A stretch of 64,000 bases of DNA from an uncultured Faecalibacterium sp. (GTDB lineage: Bacteria > Bacillota > Clostridia > Oscillospirales > Ruminococcaceae): contig CAKTCY010000001.1 in assembly GCA_934540955.1 (NCBI GenBank), positions 109,311 to 173,310 on the forward strand, written 5' to 3'. Below are positions 1-8,007 of the stretch, one piece after another (within the stretch, counting starts at the first letter, position 1; each line of letters opens with the position of its first letter). The position numbers were made by a program, and so were the translations under genes. Under the pieces are notes generated by a model. The model was not told the DNA's origin. It saw nothing but the letters and a program-made list of their open reading frames with translations, and did no database searches.

Positions 1-2
1 AT

Positions 3-1610
3 ATTTATGACTTTTCCTCGAAGAAGCAGAGCCTGAAAAAGTTCGAGATTGAGCTGGGCATCCATCATCAGGAACTTGGCTTGCCTTGGAACCAGCCGGT
101 ACCGGAAGAGAAGTGGGAGCAGGTTGCAGAATACTGTGACAATGACGTTATCGCCACCGAAGCGGTGTTCAACTCCAAAGACCGTAAGGCCGATTTCGTT
201 GCACGTGAGATTCTGGCAGATGTTGCTGGAATGACTGTCAACGACACCACCAACAGCCTGACCACGCGCATTATTTTCGGAAAGGAAAAGCACCCTCAGC
301 TGGTCTATACGGATTTGGCTACGGGTAAGTCTGATTCGGTGGTAGAAGTCGAGCCTGATATTCTGACCGACAAGAACATCATCAACGCCTTTCCGGGTTA
401 TGAGTGGGTCAGAGGTGAAGACGGTCGGATGCACAACATGTTTCGCGGCACCGATTTGGGTCTTGGCGGTTATGTCTATGCCGAGCCCGGTATGTACTAC
501 AACATTGCTCTGCTGGACGTCGCCTCTCTGCACCCGCACTCGGCCGTTGCTTTGAACTATTTCGGCGACTACACCAAGAACTTCAATGACCTTATGGATG
601 TACGTATCTATGTAAAACATGGTGAGTATGGCAAGGCCAAGAAGCTCTTTGGCGGTAAGTTGTCCAAGTATCTGGATGACCCCGCACAGGCAAAAGCATT
701 GGCACAGGCTCTGAAAATCGCCATCAACTCGGTGTACGGGCTGACAAGCGCAACTTTTGATAATCCCTTCCGCAACCCCAAGAACGCCAACAACATTGTG
801 GCGCTTCGAGGGGCTTTATTTATGCGCACTCTGCAGGATGAGGTGCAGCAGCGTGGTTTCACGGTGGCGCACATCAAAACGGACTCTATCAAGATTCCGG
901 ATGCCACGCCTGAAATCATCGACTTCTGCATGGATTTTGCGAAAAAGTATGGGTACACGTTTGAGCACGAGGCCACATACGAAAAGATGTGCCTTGTGAA
1001 CAACGCCGTTTATATCGCAAAGTATCTCGATGCAGATACAGCAAAGGCACAGTACGGCTATATTCCTGAAAAGAACGAGAAGAAGGGTGGTCATTGGACT
1101 GCGACTGGTGCTCAGTTTCAGGTGCCGTATGTGTTCAAGACACTTTTCTCCCACGAAGATATTGTGTTCGATGACCTTTGTGAAACCAAGTCGGTTTCTA
1201 AGGGCGCAATCTACCTCGATAAAAACGAGGCTCTGCCTGAAGACGAGCACAATTATATTTTCGTGGGGCGCGTTGGCCAATTCTGCCCCATCAAACCCGG
1301 ATGCGGCGGAGCGCTGCTGATGCGAGAAGCGGGCGTCCGAGACGACGGTGAGACGAAATATAATTCAGTCACTGGCGCCAAAGACTACCGCTGGCTGGAA
1401 AGCGAAATGGTCTATAACCTTCATCTGGAGGATAGCATTGACCGCTCCTATTTCGACAAGATGGTTGATGAGGCGGCGGACACTATTGCTCAGTACGGAG
1501 ACCTGGAATGGTTCGTATCGGACGATGGTGGAATGCCGCCTTGGCAAAAGCCTGACTTGCCGTGGGGTGATATTCAGGACGAAGCTGCAAGAAATTATGA
1601 GGTGAGATAA
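3..1610 (+). CDS. Phage family B DNA polymerase (5' end outside window)
   Basis: Replicative phage DNA polymerase. The frame is open to the left edge, so the N-terminus and the first exonuclease motifs are missing. Visible: an Exo III-like YCDNDVIATEAVF segment near the start, polymerase motif A (DVASLHPHS), motif B (KIAINSVYGLTSA) and motif C as HIKTDSIKI. In motif C the first Asp of the usual DTDS is replaced by Lys while the catalytic second Asp stays. The gene abuts the next one (TAA then ATG). Family assignment rests on motifs A-C in correct order and spacing. Confidence 0.88.
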   Translation: MYDFSSKKQSLKKFEIELGIHHQELGLPWNQPVPEEKWEQVAEYCDNDVIATEAVFNSKDRKADFVAREILADVAGMTVNDTTNSLTTRIIFGKEKHPQLVYTDLATGKSDSVVEVEPDILTDKNIINAFPGYEWVRGEDGRMHNMFRGTDLGLGGYVYAEPGMYYNIALLDVASLHPHSAVALNYFGDYTKNFNDLMDVRIYVKHGEYGKAKKLFGGKLSKYLDDPAQAKALAQALKIAINSVYGLTSATFDNPFRNPKNANNIVALRGALFMRTLQDEVQQRGFTVAHIKTDSIKIPDATPEIIDFCMDFAKKYGYTFEHEATYEKMCLVNNAVYIAKYLDADTAKAQYGYIPEKNEKKGGHWTATGAQFQVPYVFKTLFSHEDIVFDDLCETKSVSKGAIYLDKNEALPEDEHNYIFVGRVGQFCPIKPGCGGALLMREAGVRDDGETKYNSVTGAKDYRWLESEMVYNLHLEDSIDRSYFDKMVDEAADTIAQYGDLEWFVSDDGGMPPWQKPDLPWGDIQDEAARNYEVR

Positions 1611-2129
1611 ATGGAAAAACTTCCCTGGAATCCTAGCAAAGACGTGATTAGGGTGTCGGCAAGCAATCTGGGAATTGACATTGACAGGGCTATTTATACT
1701 GCGATGGCAATTGACTACTCCCGACAGTCTACGGAGCGTGCCGAAAAGAATGATATTGTGCGGTTTGGTATGTGCAATGTCAGCATTCGCAAAGTCATCT
1801 TCAACGACCCCGCAACGATTGTCTTCTGGTCTGACAATACCAAGACGGTGGTGAAGTGCGGCCCGGAAGATACCTTCGACATGGAAAAGGGGCTTGCTAT
1901 GGCCATTGTCAAGAAAATGGCAGGCAATGATAACCGGTTCCATAAGGTTTTCAAGCAGTGGTGCAAGCCGGACGAGATGCACGAAGTTGCAATTACTTCT
2001 ACGCAGGTGCTGAAAGAACTGAATAAGATGGCAGCACAGACTAAGGACGGTATCACGGGCCTGCTGACCGAAGCATACATGGTGATGCACCGCGGATATT
2101 CTGCAGCAGACAAGAACGAGAAAAAGTAA
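1611..2129 (+). CDS. Phage protein of unknown function, polymerase-linked
   Basis: A 172-residue protein whose ATG directly follows the polymerase stop codon, so the two are probably co-translated. It has no signal peptide or membrane segment. The central part (IFNDPATIVFWSDNTKTVV, then a KGLAMAIVKK helix) looks like a small domain seen in many phage proteins that act on nucleic acid. I do not recognise a defined function. Placement between the polymerase and an SSB-like gene suggests a replication accessory role (inference). Confidence 0.8.
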   Translation: MEKLPWNPSKDVIRVSASNLGIDIDRAIYTAMAIDYSRQSTERAEKNDIVRFGMCNVSIRKVIFNDPATIVFWSDNTKTVVKCGPEDTFDMEKGLAMAIVKKMAGNDNRFHKVFKQWCKPDEMHEVAITSTQVLKELNKMAAQTKDGITGLLTEAYMVMHRGYSAADKNEKK

Positions 2130-2142
2130 AGGAGTTTCTACC

Positions 2143-2658
2143 ATGAAAGCAAAGGTAAACATCGACAATACGAGATTCATTTTCGACACCAATTTCTCCG
2201 GCGACCCGAATCGCGACCGCTACGGCTCGTCCCGGCGGCGTGTGAACGTGGTCATCCCTACGAAGGAACAGGCTCAGCAGCTCATCGAAATGGGGCTGAA
2301 CGTCAAGCAGACCAAACCGAACCCCAACTATATCTATGATGAGCCTTTCATCCCGACCTTCTATGTCCCGGTGACGGTCAACATGGACTCCAAGTGGCCT
2401 CCGCAGGTTTTCTGGATCACTACCACCGGCCGTAAGGTTGCCTGCAATGCCGAGAACATTGGTCAGCTGGACTACATCCGTGTGAAGAACGTGAACCTGC
2501 AGGCTAACCTGTATGAGAACCGGAACAACCCCGGCCAGTACACGCTGTACGCGGATATTCTCTACGTGGAGCAGGATGCAGATGCCGACCCGTATGCTGC
2601 TAAGTATGAGCAGCGCGAGATGGCTGAGCCTAACGATCCGAACGACATGCCGTTCTAA
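2143..2658 (+). CDS. Probable phage single-stranded DNA-binding protein
   Basis: A 171-residue protein with a strand-rich body and an acidic C-terminus ending NDPNDMPF. That tail resembles the acidic DDIPF tip by which bacterial SSB and phage functional analogues bind partner proteins. The body is not a classic bacterial SSB. It is preceded by AAAGGAG, spaced for the ATG at 2143, and lies directly after the polymerase genes. The role in coating single-stranded DNA is inferred from tail plus position. Confidence 0.6.
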   Translation: MKAKVNIDNTRFIFDTNFSGDPNRDRYGSSRRRVNVVIPTKEQAQQLIEMGLNVKQTKPNPNYIYDEPFIPTFYVPVTVNMDSKWPPQVFWITTTGRKVACNAENIGQLDYIRVKNVNLQANLYENRNNPGQYTLYADILYVEQDADADPYAAKYEQREMAEPNDPNDMPF

Positions 2659-2668
2659 GGAGGAGCAC

Positions 2669-3052
2669 ATGAAGAAACTGTTTATCAGTGTTCCTATGCG
2701 CAACCGCACGGAATACGCCATCAAAGCATCCATGGAGCAGATGCACAAGATTGCGGAGGCTGTCTTTGGTGAAGAACTGGAGGTTATCCCGACTTATTTT
2801 GAGGATGATCCTCCTGAGAACACCAATATGGCTCTTTGGTATCTCGGCGAAAGCATCAAGAAGCTGTCCGAGGCAGACCGCTTCATCGGCATTTACGATG
2901 AGGACAAGGGCTATCGTGGCTGTATCATCGAGAACCTCGCGGCGAAAAACTACAACATCCCGTCCTATCTGGTGAATGTCAGCTACGTTGCTCCTGACAT
3001 CATCGAGCAGAAGCGTCGTGATGCACGCCTCGCAAACCTCGAAATTTATTAA
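2669..3052 (+). CDS. DUF4406-type nucleoside deoxyribosyltransferase-like protein
   Basis: A 127-residue protein starting MKKLFISVPM, the first strand of the Rossmann-like fold of the DUF4406/YtoQ group related to nucleoside 2-deoxyribosyltransferases. The segment ALWYLGESIKKLSEADRF followed by IGIYDE fits the second half of that fold, where short phage members usually have a G.Y.E-type motif. The ATG at 2669 is set by AAGGAGGAGC just upstream. A role in nucleotide salvage is plausible but unproven; some family members have no known activity. Confidence 0.65.
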   Translation: MKKLFISVPMRNRTEYAIKASMEQMHKIAEAVFGEELEVIPTYFEDDPPENTNMALWYLGESIKKLSEADRFIGIYDEDKGYRGCIIENLAAKNYNIPSYLVNVSYVAPDIIEQKRRDARLANLEIY

Positions 3053-3175
3053 ATGATATTTCTGAGTGCAGGAGTTAGTCTTCCGTTGAATGGTCCAGCC
3101 GGTGAGTGCCCACGTCGCAAATGGCGTTCTCAGAGGCAGCAGCTCAGATTTATATTTTAATAAAGGAGAAGAACT

Positions 3176-3550
3176 ATGAAAGTATTGCGTATCAAACCGA
3201 TGTGCCGACCGGAGGTCATCGAAATTGATGGCTCGCTGGAATCTCTGCAGAAAGAGGTTGGAGGCATGATTCAAGCAACCTACCCGTGGGATGACAAGGT
3301 TGCCCTTATTTGTAATGATGAAGGTAAACTCTTGGGCTTGGAGTTCAACCGGCCGCTCTATAATGCTGATGCTCAGATGTACGACTATGTAGTTGGTACA
3401 TTCCTGATTGTAGGGCTGACCGAAGATGACTTTGGCTCTCTTTCTGATGAGATGATCGAGAAATATGCTAGGATGTTTCGCCGTTGCTACTGTCTGATTG
3501 AAGACGAGGACGGTAAAAGATATTTTGTGCGTATGAAGCCGAAGCAGTAA
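3176..3550 (+). CDS. DUF3846-like protein
   Basis: A 124-residue cytoplasmic protein. The start MKVLRIKPMCRPEVIEID and the later LICNDEGKLLGLEFNRPLY and DYVVGTFLIVGL segments match the DUF3846 pattern common on Clostridia mobile elements. Function is unknown. The ATG follows AAAGGAG. The 123-base gap upstream (3053-3175) holds only a weakly supported 35-codon frame and complementary ends (CTGAG near 3063, CTCAG near 3143). A terminator hairpin follows the gene at once. Confidence 0.7.
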   Translation: MKVLRIKPMCRPEVIEIDGSLESLQKEVGGMIQATYPWDDKVALICNDEGKLLGLEFNRPLYNADAQMYDYVVGTFLIVGLTEDDFGSLSDEMIEKYARMFRRCYCLIEDEDGKRYFVRMKPKQ

Positions 3551-3564
3551 TCGCAATAATTTCG

Positions 3565-3594
3565 GGAGCCGTGGAGAAATCTACGGCTCCTTTT
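3565..3594 (+). terminator. Rho-independent terminator after the DUF3846 gene
   Basis: An 8-bp stem GGAGCCGT/ACGGCTCC with a 10-base loop is followed by TTTT. The same loop and inner stem recur at 7244-7275. Confidence 0.7.
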
Positions 3595-3598
3595 ATAT

Positions 3599-3646
3599 GG
3601 GTCATTCGCTAGGGCGAGCATGACAGGTTCGAATCCTGTATGGCCT
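3599..3646 (+). ncRNA. Miniature tRNA-like structure (acceptor plus T arm)
   Basis: A 7-bp acceptor-like stem (3599-3605 with 3640-3646, two G-U pairs) abuts a perfect 5-bp T arm (3623-3627 with 3635-3639) closing a TTCGAAT loop, the canonical TPsiC sequence. The 17 bases between contain only one 4-bp hairpin (TCGC-TAGG-GCGA), replacing the D and anticodon arms. The next bases are GCA rather than CCA. It could be a tRNA mimic, a processing signal, or a decayed tRNA. Confidence 0.45.
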
Positions 3647-3688
3647 GCAAGTGTCCGAAATACACACATAAAACAAAGGAGTATCAGT

Positions 3689-4228
3689 ATGAAAAAATCT
3701 ATGGAGTTCTATATGAATGCAGCAGGATGGGTTATCGGTCTGGTCGGTGCAGGTTACGCTGTCGGAGTTCACTGCAAGATGAATACCCTTGCGAAGAAGC
3801 TGGACAGCAAAATTGACCGATTGGCAGATGATGCCGCCATCCAGATCCCTGAGTATATCATCAAGGATGCTGTGGATAAAGCTGTCGTGAACCGGACTGA
3901 CTATGCAATCCAGCGGGCAACTAGCGCGGCTATTACGGATATTCACGCAGAAACAGCCCGTCAGGTCAAGTCCGCCATTAACAAGGAGTATGTAACCCTG
4001 CAGGGTAGCGTAAAGAAGGAAATCAAGGACCAGCTCGGTCGGATTGATATTTCTGATCTGCGCGAAGAAGTAAAAGACGAGGCCAAGAATCAGTTGGCAG
4101 AGAGCATGGAGGATATTCTGGACGACTTCAATGACAACCTGAAGAACGTTAAGAAAATTTACGGTTCTATTTCGGACGCTATTACCGGCAATCAGGGCGG
4201 TAAGGAAACCGTTGTGAAAATTTCCTGA
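3689..4228 (+). CDS. Membrane-anchored coiled-coil phage protein
   Basis: A 179-residue protein. The ATG at 3689 is set by AAAGGAG; an upstream in-frame ATG at 3620 lies inside the tRNA-like element and lacks a ribosome site. Residues about 10-27 (AAGWVIGLVGAGYAVGVH) form one hydrophobic segment, and the rest is charged, helical and probably coiled coil, with many Lys/Asp/Glu. Function is unknown. It may tether replication or lysogeny proteins to the membrane, but nothing in the sequence proves this. Confidence 0.75.
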   Translation: MKKSMEFYMNAAGWVIGLVGAGYAVGVHCKMNTLAKKLDSKIDRLADDAAIQIPEYIIKDAVDKAVVNRTDYAIQRATSAAITDIHAETARQVKSAINKEYVTLQGSVKKEIKDQLGRIDISDLREEVKDEAKNQLAESMEDILDDFNDNLKNVKKIYGSISDAITGNQGGKETVVKIS

Positions 4229-4238
4229 GGTCACTGCT

Positions 4239-4406
4239 ATGAAACCGAAACAGTTATGGAAAGTCTTTACTTACAAGGGTAAAGAGATATTCGCATATAC
4301 GATATTTGGCGAGGGCGCAGATGAAGAGGAGGCCACAATTGCATTGTTGGCTTACGAGAACCATTGCTATCCTGAAGCCATTCATGTTCACGAAGAAATG
4401 AGGTGA
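4239..4406 (+). CDS. Small phage protein, paralogue of the 8214 gene
   Basis: A 55-codon protein beginning MKPKQLWKVFTYKGKEIFAY. It shares a pattern (K.FYKVF.YK..E..AY, then an acidic PDEE/ADEEE stretch and an EI/AIHV end) with the equally long product at 8214-8381. The two are likely duplicates, which supports both as real genes. Function is unknown. Its stop lies just before the helicase start. Confidence 0.6.
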   Translation: MKPKQLWKVFTYKGKEIFAYTIFGEGADEEEATIALLAYENHCYPEAIHVHEEMR

Positions 4407-4414
4407 TGCAACTA

Positions 4415-5629
4415 ATGGCAGGTGTAACGCTCTACGATTACCAATTAGATGCGATTAAACGAATGAAAATTGGCTGCATCCTATGTGGCGGTGTTGGGAG
4501 CGGAAAATCAAGAACGGGTTTGGCATTTTATTATACGAAGTTCGGAGGGAAAGTAAATACAGAAAATTATGTCTGTATGAATGAACCATCCGATTTGTAC
4601 ATCATCACGACAGCCCGCAAACGAGATATGGGCGAATGGGATGAAGAACTTGCCCATTTCTACATGTCTACTGACAAAGAGCATAGTATTTACAACCATA
4701 CAGTAAATGTGGATTCTTGGAACAATATCGAAAAATATATAGACGTACAAAATGCGTTTTTTATATTTGATGAGCAGCGAGTTGTTAGTAATGGGGCATG
4801 GTCAAAAGCCTTTTTGAGAATCACACGTAATAACGACTGGATTTTGCTTAGTGCGACTCCAGGCGACTGCTGGTCTGACTATATTCCAGTATTTATTGCA
4901 AATGGATTCTATCGCACTAAATCAGAATTTGAAAATCAGCACATAGTCTATAATCGTTTCGTGAAATATAAAAAAATCGACAGATATTTGAACATCCAGC
5001 GTCTGGTAAGGCTGCGAGAACGGATTCTAGTAGATATGGACTTTGAACGGAAGACTGTTTCTCATCATGAGAACATTTATGTTGGGTTTGACCAGCGTAA
5101 GTACAAAGATATTTGTATGAGTCGGTGGAATCCATGGGAAGGGCGGCCTATCGAAACGGCAAGTGAGTTCTGTTCAAGTCTGCGGAGAGTGGTCAATGAG
5201 GATGCATCTCGGCAACAGGAAGTTCTGGATATTTGTATGACCAGACCGAGGGTTATAGTCTTCTATAACTTTGACTACGAGTTGGATATTCTCATGAACC
5301 TGCCCTATGATGCAGGTGTGGAAGTGGCTCAGTGGAATGGACACAAGCATCAGCCGATACCGGACACAAATAAATGGGTCTATCTTGTGCAGTACAACGC
5401 TGGCGCTGAAGGCTGGAACTGCATTGAGACAGACACCGTTATATTTTACTCACAGAACTACTCCTACAAGGTCATGGAGCAGGCTTCTGGGCGCATTGAC
5501 CGTTTGAACACGCCGTACACAGATTTATATTTTTACCACTTGAAAAGCAGAAGCGGTATTGATCTGGCGATAGGGAGAGCCTTAAACGACAAAAAGAAAT
5601 TTAACGAGAGAAAATTTTATGGAGCGTGA
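4415..5629 (+). CDS. Phage superfamily 2 DNA helicase
   Basis: About 404 residues. Motifs: Walker A GGVGSGKS near the N-terminus after a Q-motif-like LYDYQLDAI, motif II as FIFDEQR, motif III LLSATPGD, and motif VI QASGRIDRLNTPYTD near the C-terminus. This is a compact SNF2/DEAD-like phage helicase that would unwind DNA during replication or recombination. The ATG at 4415 is preferred because GAGGTGA lies about seven bases upstream; in-frame GTG 4403 and ATG 4406 are alternatives. Confidence 0.85.
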   Translation: MAGVTLYDYQLDAIKRMKIGCILCGGVGSGKSRTGLAFYYTKFGGKVNTENYVCMNEPSDLYIITTARKRDMGEWDEELAHFYMSTDKEHSIYNHTVNVDSWNNIEKYIDVQNAFFIFDEQRVVSNGAWSKAFLRITRNNDWILLSATPGDCWSDYIPVFIANGFYRTKSEFENQHIVYNRFVKYKKIDRYLNIQRLVRLRERILVDMDFERKTVSHHENIYVGFDQRKYKDICMSRWNPWEGRPIETASEFCSSLRRVVNEDASRQQEVLDICMTRPRVIVFYNFDYELDILMNLPYDAGVEVAQWNGHKHQPIPDTNKWVYLVQYNAGAEGWNCIETDTVIFYSQNYSYKVMEQASGRIDRLNTPYTDLYFYHLKSRSGIDLAIGRALNDKKKFNERKFYGA

Positions 5630-5634
5630 TGTTT

Positions 5635-5913
5635 ATGGCATATGAAAAATGTCCCGGCTATATGGAGAATGGGTGTTGCACGGGAGATAATCGACCGTGC
5701 CGTGTTACGAAGGAAGGAGTCGAAAGCTGGTTCGACGAAACGCTTAAACCGATTGACTTGCTTGATGTATGCCCACAACAGTCTGCATTTGGCAATAGCT
5801 TTTTCGTAATAACGGACAAAGACATCGAGGCACTAAAAACGGGAAAGGTCTTATTTGTAAGGGAAGAGTATGGTGTTTTTCTGAAATATGAAAGAGGCCA
5901 GAGCGATGTGTAA
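5635..5913 (+). CDS. Small Cys-rich phage protein
   Basis: About 92 residues, starting MAYEKCPGYMENGCC. Four early cysteines (C.....CC......C) may bind metal. The rest has no recognised domain. GGAG from the end of the helicase gene serves the ATG at 5635; ATG 5629, overlapping the helicase stop, is the alternative. Function unknown. Confidence 0.65.
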   Translation: MAYEKCPGYMENGCCTGDNRPCRVTKEGVESWFDETLKPIDLLDVCPQQSAFGNSFFVITDKDIEALKTGKVLFVREEYGVFLKYERGQSDV

Positions 5914-6151
5914 TCCTTCAAAAAAGACAATCAAGAGAGTTAAAACGGTGCTTACGGCGAGATGCCATAGAACCGTAAAGACTGACTCGAGCATCGTGTA
6001 TTGGTTTAGAAACCCAATCGAGCAAGGTCTGCAAAATGTGGTTTATATTTCGCGTAAAGGCCTATTTATCGCGACCGAACTGACAAAAGCCGACGTGTAT
6101 CATTATTTTGATATTTGCTCCCCGGAGCAAATGAAGGAGGTTTTAGCATGA
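5906..6151 (+). CDS. Small basic phage protein of unknown function
   Basis: An 81-residue protein whose start overlaps the previous stop (ATGTGTAA). The basic N-terminus (SKKTIKRVKTVL) is followed by a strand-rich body (SIVYWF..., NVVYISRKGLFIATEL). An upstream ATG at 5888 is possible, but the GAGG before 5906 and the overlap favour 5906. No known family was recognised. Confidence 0.65.
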   Translation: MCNPSKKTIKRVKTVLTARCHRTVKTDSSIVYWFRNPIEQGLQNVVYISRKGLFIATELTKADVYHYFDICSPEQMKEVLA

Positions 6152-6852
6152 TTAAAGACTCTGGAGACCGCACCGAATTTGAAACCGGTGCCAAGCGTGA
6201 TATGCATACAGGGAAGGGGCGGATGGATCTTCTGCCTTGGTACGGCATTATGGAGGTCAGCAAGCACTGCGAGGAAGGTGCCCTGAAGTACGGCGAGCAC
6301 AATGTGGACAAGGGCATCCCGCTGCATTCGCTGCTGGACAGTGCTTCTCGGCATCTGGCAAAGTACATGGTCGGTATGGACGATGAAGATCATCTGCGCG
6401 CTGCCTGCTGGAACCTGCTCTGGGCACTGAACCAGCGGGTGACGCATCCTGAGTTGGATGATAGGTTTCGTGTAAAAAAGCAGGAAAAGCCAGAATGGGT
6501 GAGTCACCCTTGGAAGTGCAAATACTGCAATCACACATTTGCAGAAGTGACAGGACACTGGACGGGTGAAAACGAAGTGTCCTTTACCTGTCCTCATTGT
6601 GGCGGCATAAAGCGGTGGACTCCTCCTGTAAGTCCAAATGCCGAAGAAGGGCAGAAAAAAGAAGATGAAAATGTGCACTGCTATTGCGGAAAAACACTGG
6701 CTAAGGAGACTTCTCGTGGGTTGAAGCTTTGCCATCCTGAAAAGGTAAGGTTTGATGCAACTGGCGCAGCATTTTTGAGATGCCCTGATTGTGACCAGGA
6801 AATTATGGTTTTGCATCCTGTCTGGGACAAAATGGGAGGAATTATTGTATGA
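6148..6852 (+). CDS. dATP/dGTP diphosphohydrolase-like domain with zinc ribbons
   Basis: A 234-residue protein beginning MIKDSGDRTEFETGAKRD. Residues about 10-105 match the DUF5664 type, whose annotation is dATP/dGTP diphosphohydrolase N-terminal domain: GAKRD...KGRMDLLPW, an EEGALKYGEHN helix and DHLRAACWNLLWAL. The C-terminal half carries Cys pairs CKYC/CPHC and CYC/CPDC, probably two zinc ribbons. It could adjust deoxynucleotide pools for phage replication. The ATG overlaps the preceding TGA and has GGAGG. Confidence 0.7.
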   Translation: MIKDSGDRTEFETGAKRDMHTGKGRMDLLPWYGIMEVSKHCEEGALKYGEHNVDKGIPLHSLLDSASRHLAKYMVGMDDEDHLRAACWNLLWALNQRVTHPELDDRFRVKKQEKPEWVSHPWKCKYCNHTFAEVTGHWTGENEVSFTCPHCGGIKRWTPPVSPNAEEGQKKEDENVHCYCGKTLAKETSRGLKLCHPEKVRFDATGAAFLRCPDCDQEIMVLHPVWDKMGGIIV

Positions 6853-7016
6853 ATGACTGGATGCGCGAAGTGGACTATGCGACCTACTGCCCGAAGTGCG
6901 AGAACTTCAAGGTACTGGAGACGGACGAGCCTTGCAACGAGTGCCTGACGGAGTGTGCGCGGGAGGGGACTGTGAAACCTCTGAAGTTCAAGGATAAGAG
7001 GGAAAAGGCAAAGTAA
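6849..7016 (+). CDS. Small zinc-ribbon phage protein
   Basis: A 55-residue protein starting with an ATGA overlap on the previous gene. CPKC and CNEC, 14 residues apart, form a likely zinc-binding unit, followed by a basic tail (KFKDKREKAK). Related in style to the zinc-ribbon end of the upstream protein. Function unknown; nucleic-acid binding is a guess. Confidence 0.65.
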   Translation: MNDWMREVDYATYCPKCENFKVLETDEPCNECLTECAREGTVKPLKFKDKREKAK

Positions 7017-7055
7017 AGCGCGAAAAAATCTCCGCATATTATGGAGGTGATTAGC

Positions 7056-7229
7056 ATGGATGAAAGAAAACAATTCCATCCCGTTAAACTTGAACTTACT
7101 GAGAGTGCAAAAAAGATGATATTTGCAGCTAAGGTGTTGAGAATTATTATAACACCAGTTGTATTTCCGATTGCGTGCATTATCGGGATTTACAAGTGGA
7201 CGTGGGAAACTATTGGATCAATCTGGTGA
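7056..7229 (+). CDS. Small membrane protein
   Basis: A 57-residue protein with a charged N-terminus and a hydrophobic segment (VLRIIITPVVFPIACIIGIY) spanning roughly residues 27-46. GGAGGTGATT precisely positions the ATG at 7056. Unknown function; single membrane span predicted by eye. Confidence 0.65.
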   Translation: MDERKQFHPVKLELTESAKKMIFAAKVLRIIITPVVFPIACIIGIYKWTWETIGSIW

Positions 7230-7243
7230 AATCATTAAGGCAC

Positions 7244-7275
7244 AGAGCCGTGGAGAAATCTGCGGCTCTTTATTT
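7244..7275 (+). terminator. Rho-independent terminator, twin of the one at 3565
   Basis: A 7-bp stem AGAGCCG/CGGCTCT is followed by a T-rich run. The loop GGAGAAATCT and flanking GCCGT match the 3565-3590 hairpin almost exactly. Confidence 0.7.
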
Positions 7276-7298
7276 TTATCATCGGAGGAGATGCTTAC

Positions 7299-7526
7299 AT
7301 GCAACGTATGAACATTAAATGCTGCCATTGTGGGGACTATACCCCATTTATCACAGAGGAGAACATTGAAGTTATTCCTCAAGTTAATCTCACAAGAGCC
7401 GATATGGACATTTTGGACGATATCGCGGACACATTGGCGGAATGCGGTTACTCGGGTATGTGTGGTTTCTTACACCGGGTTCGGAGCGAAGTGACCAAAA
7501 TCATAGAGTATCAGGAGGAACGGTGA
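7299..7526 (+). CDS. Small phage protein with N-terminal CxxC
   Basis: A 75-residue protein (MQRMNIKCCHCGDYTPF...). The CCHC start suggests metal binding. The helical C-terminal half (DILDDIADTLAECGYSGMCG, then a helix) resembles the whole of the next small gene at 7534, suggesting duplication. The ribosome site is GGAGGAG. Function unknown. Confidence 0.7.
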   Translation: MQRMNIKCCHCGDYTPFITEENIEVIPQVNLTRADMDILDDIADTLAECGYSGMCGFLHRVRSEVTKIIEYQEER

Positions 7527-7533
7527 ACGCTAA

Positions 7534-7698
7534 ATGATATTTGCTGAAGAGGATTTGAACTCTTTGAATGCTATTGCTGGACTATTGGCTTCATTCGGGT
7601 GTGATAGTCAGGCTGGCTGTGTGCTTTATATTCAGCATAAAATCGCAAAGACCATGGAGGCTGACGAAAGGAAATGCAGAAATGAGAAACATGTCTAA
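7534..7698 (+). CDS. Small phage protein, partial paralogue of the 7299 gene
   Basis: A 54-codon frame from ATG 7534 with AGGAGG about 17 bases upstream, which is a long spacing. Its LNAIAGLLASFGCDSQAGC segment, followed by an amphipathic helix, mirrors the C-terminal half of the upstream protein, the main reason to accept it. Its end overlaps the start of the next gene by 17 bases. Function unknown. Confidence 0.5.
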   Translation: MIFAEEDLNSLNAIAGLLASFGCDSQAGCVLYIQHKIAKTMEADERKCRNEKHV

Positions 7699-7945
7699 GA
7701 AAACCTGGAAACTCCGGGTTTGGAATCACATGACCGAGATGCAGAAGCTGGATTATCTTCTTACGAAAGCTGGCATCACGCATGAAATGAAAAGAAGATT
7801 TCCAGAGAGCGATAAAAACCAGCCTGAAGTTTACGGCCCTGGAGCACCGCATGATGGTGGATATCAGATTACAGTTCGAGATAAATCCGGCGCATACATA
7901 CGGGTCTCCTCATTTAATCGAGGTGTGCGGGTTAGCACTTGTTGA
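7682..7945 (+). CDS. Small phage protein, probably frameshifted near its end
   Basis: An 87-residue reading (MRNMSKKTWKLRVWNHM...). The N-terminal part looks normal, with YGPGAPHDGGYQITVRD. The last residues (SSFNRGVRVSTC) look random, while the +1 frame over the same bases continues as a plausible ending (SPHLIEVCGLALVDHYDVEG, then WLTARQITKMW) up to a stop at 8025-8027. A one-base shift between about 7880 and 7930, or programmed frameshifting, would join them. Start alternatives are ATG 7682 (AAAGG upstream) and 7691. Confidence 0.6.
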   Translation: MRNMSKKTWKLRVWNHMTEMQKLDYLLTKAGITHEMKRRFPESDKNQPEVYGPGAPHDGGYQITVRDKSGAYIRVSSFNRGVRVSTC

Positions 7946-8007
7946 TCATTATGATGTCGAGGGCTGGCTCACGGCTCGTCAGATCACAAAGATGTGGAGG
8001 CGTAGAA

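Noticed and set aside
3053..3160. A 35-codon frame starting right after the DUF4406 gene
   Set aside because: No ribosome site, arginine/serine-rich random-looking product. Kept only as a remark.
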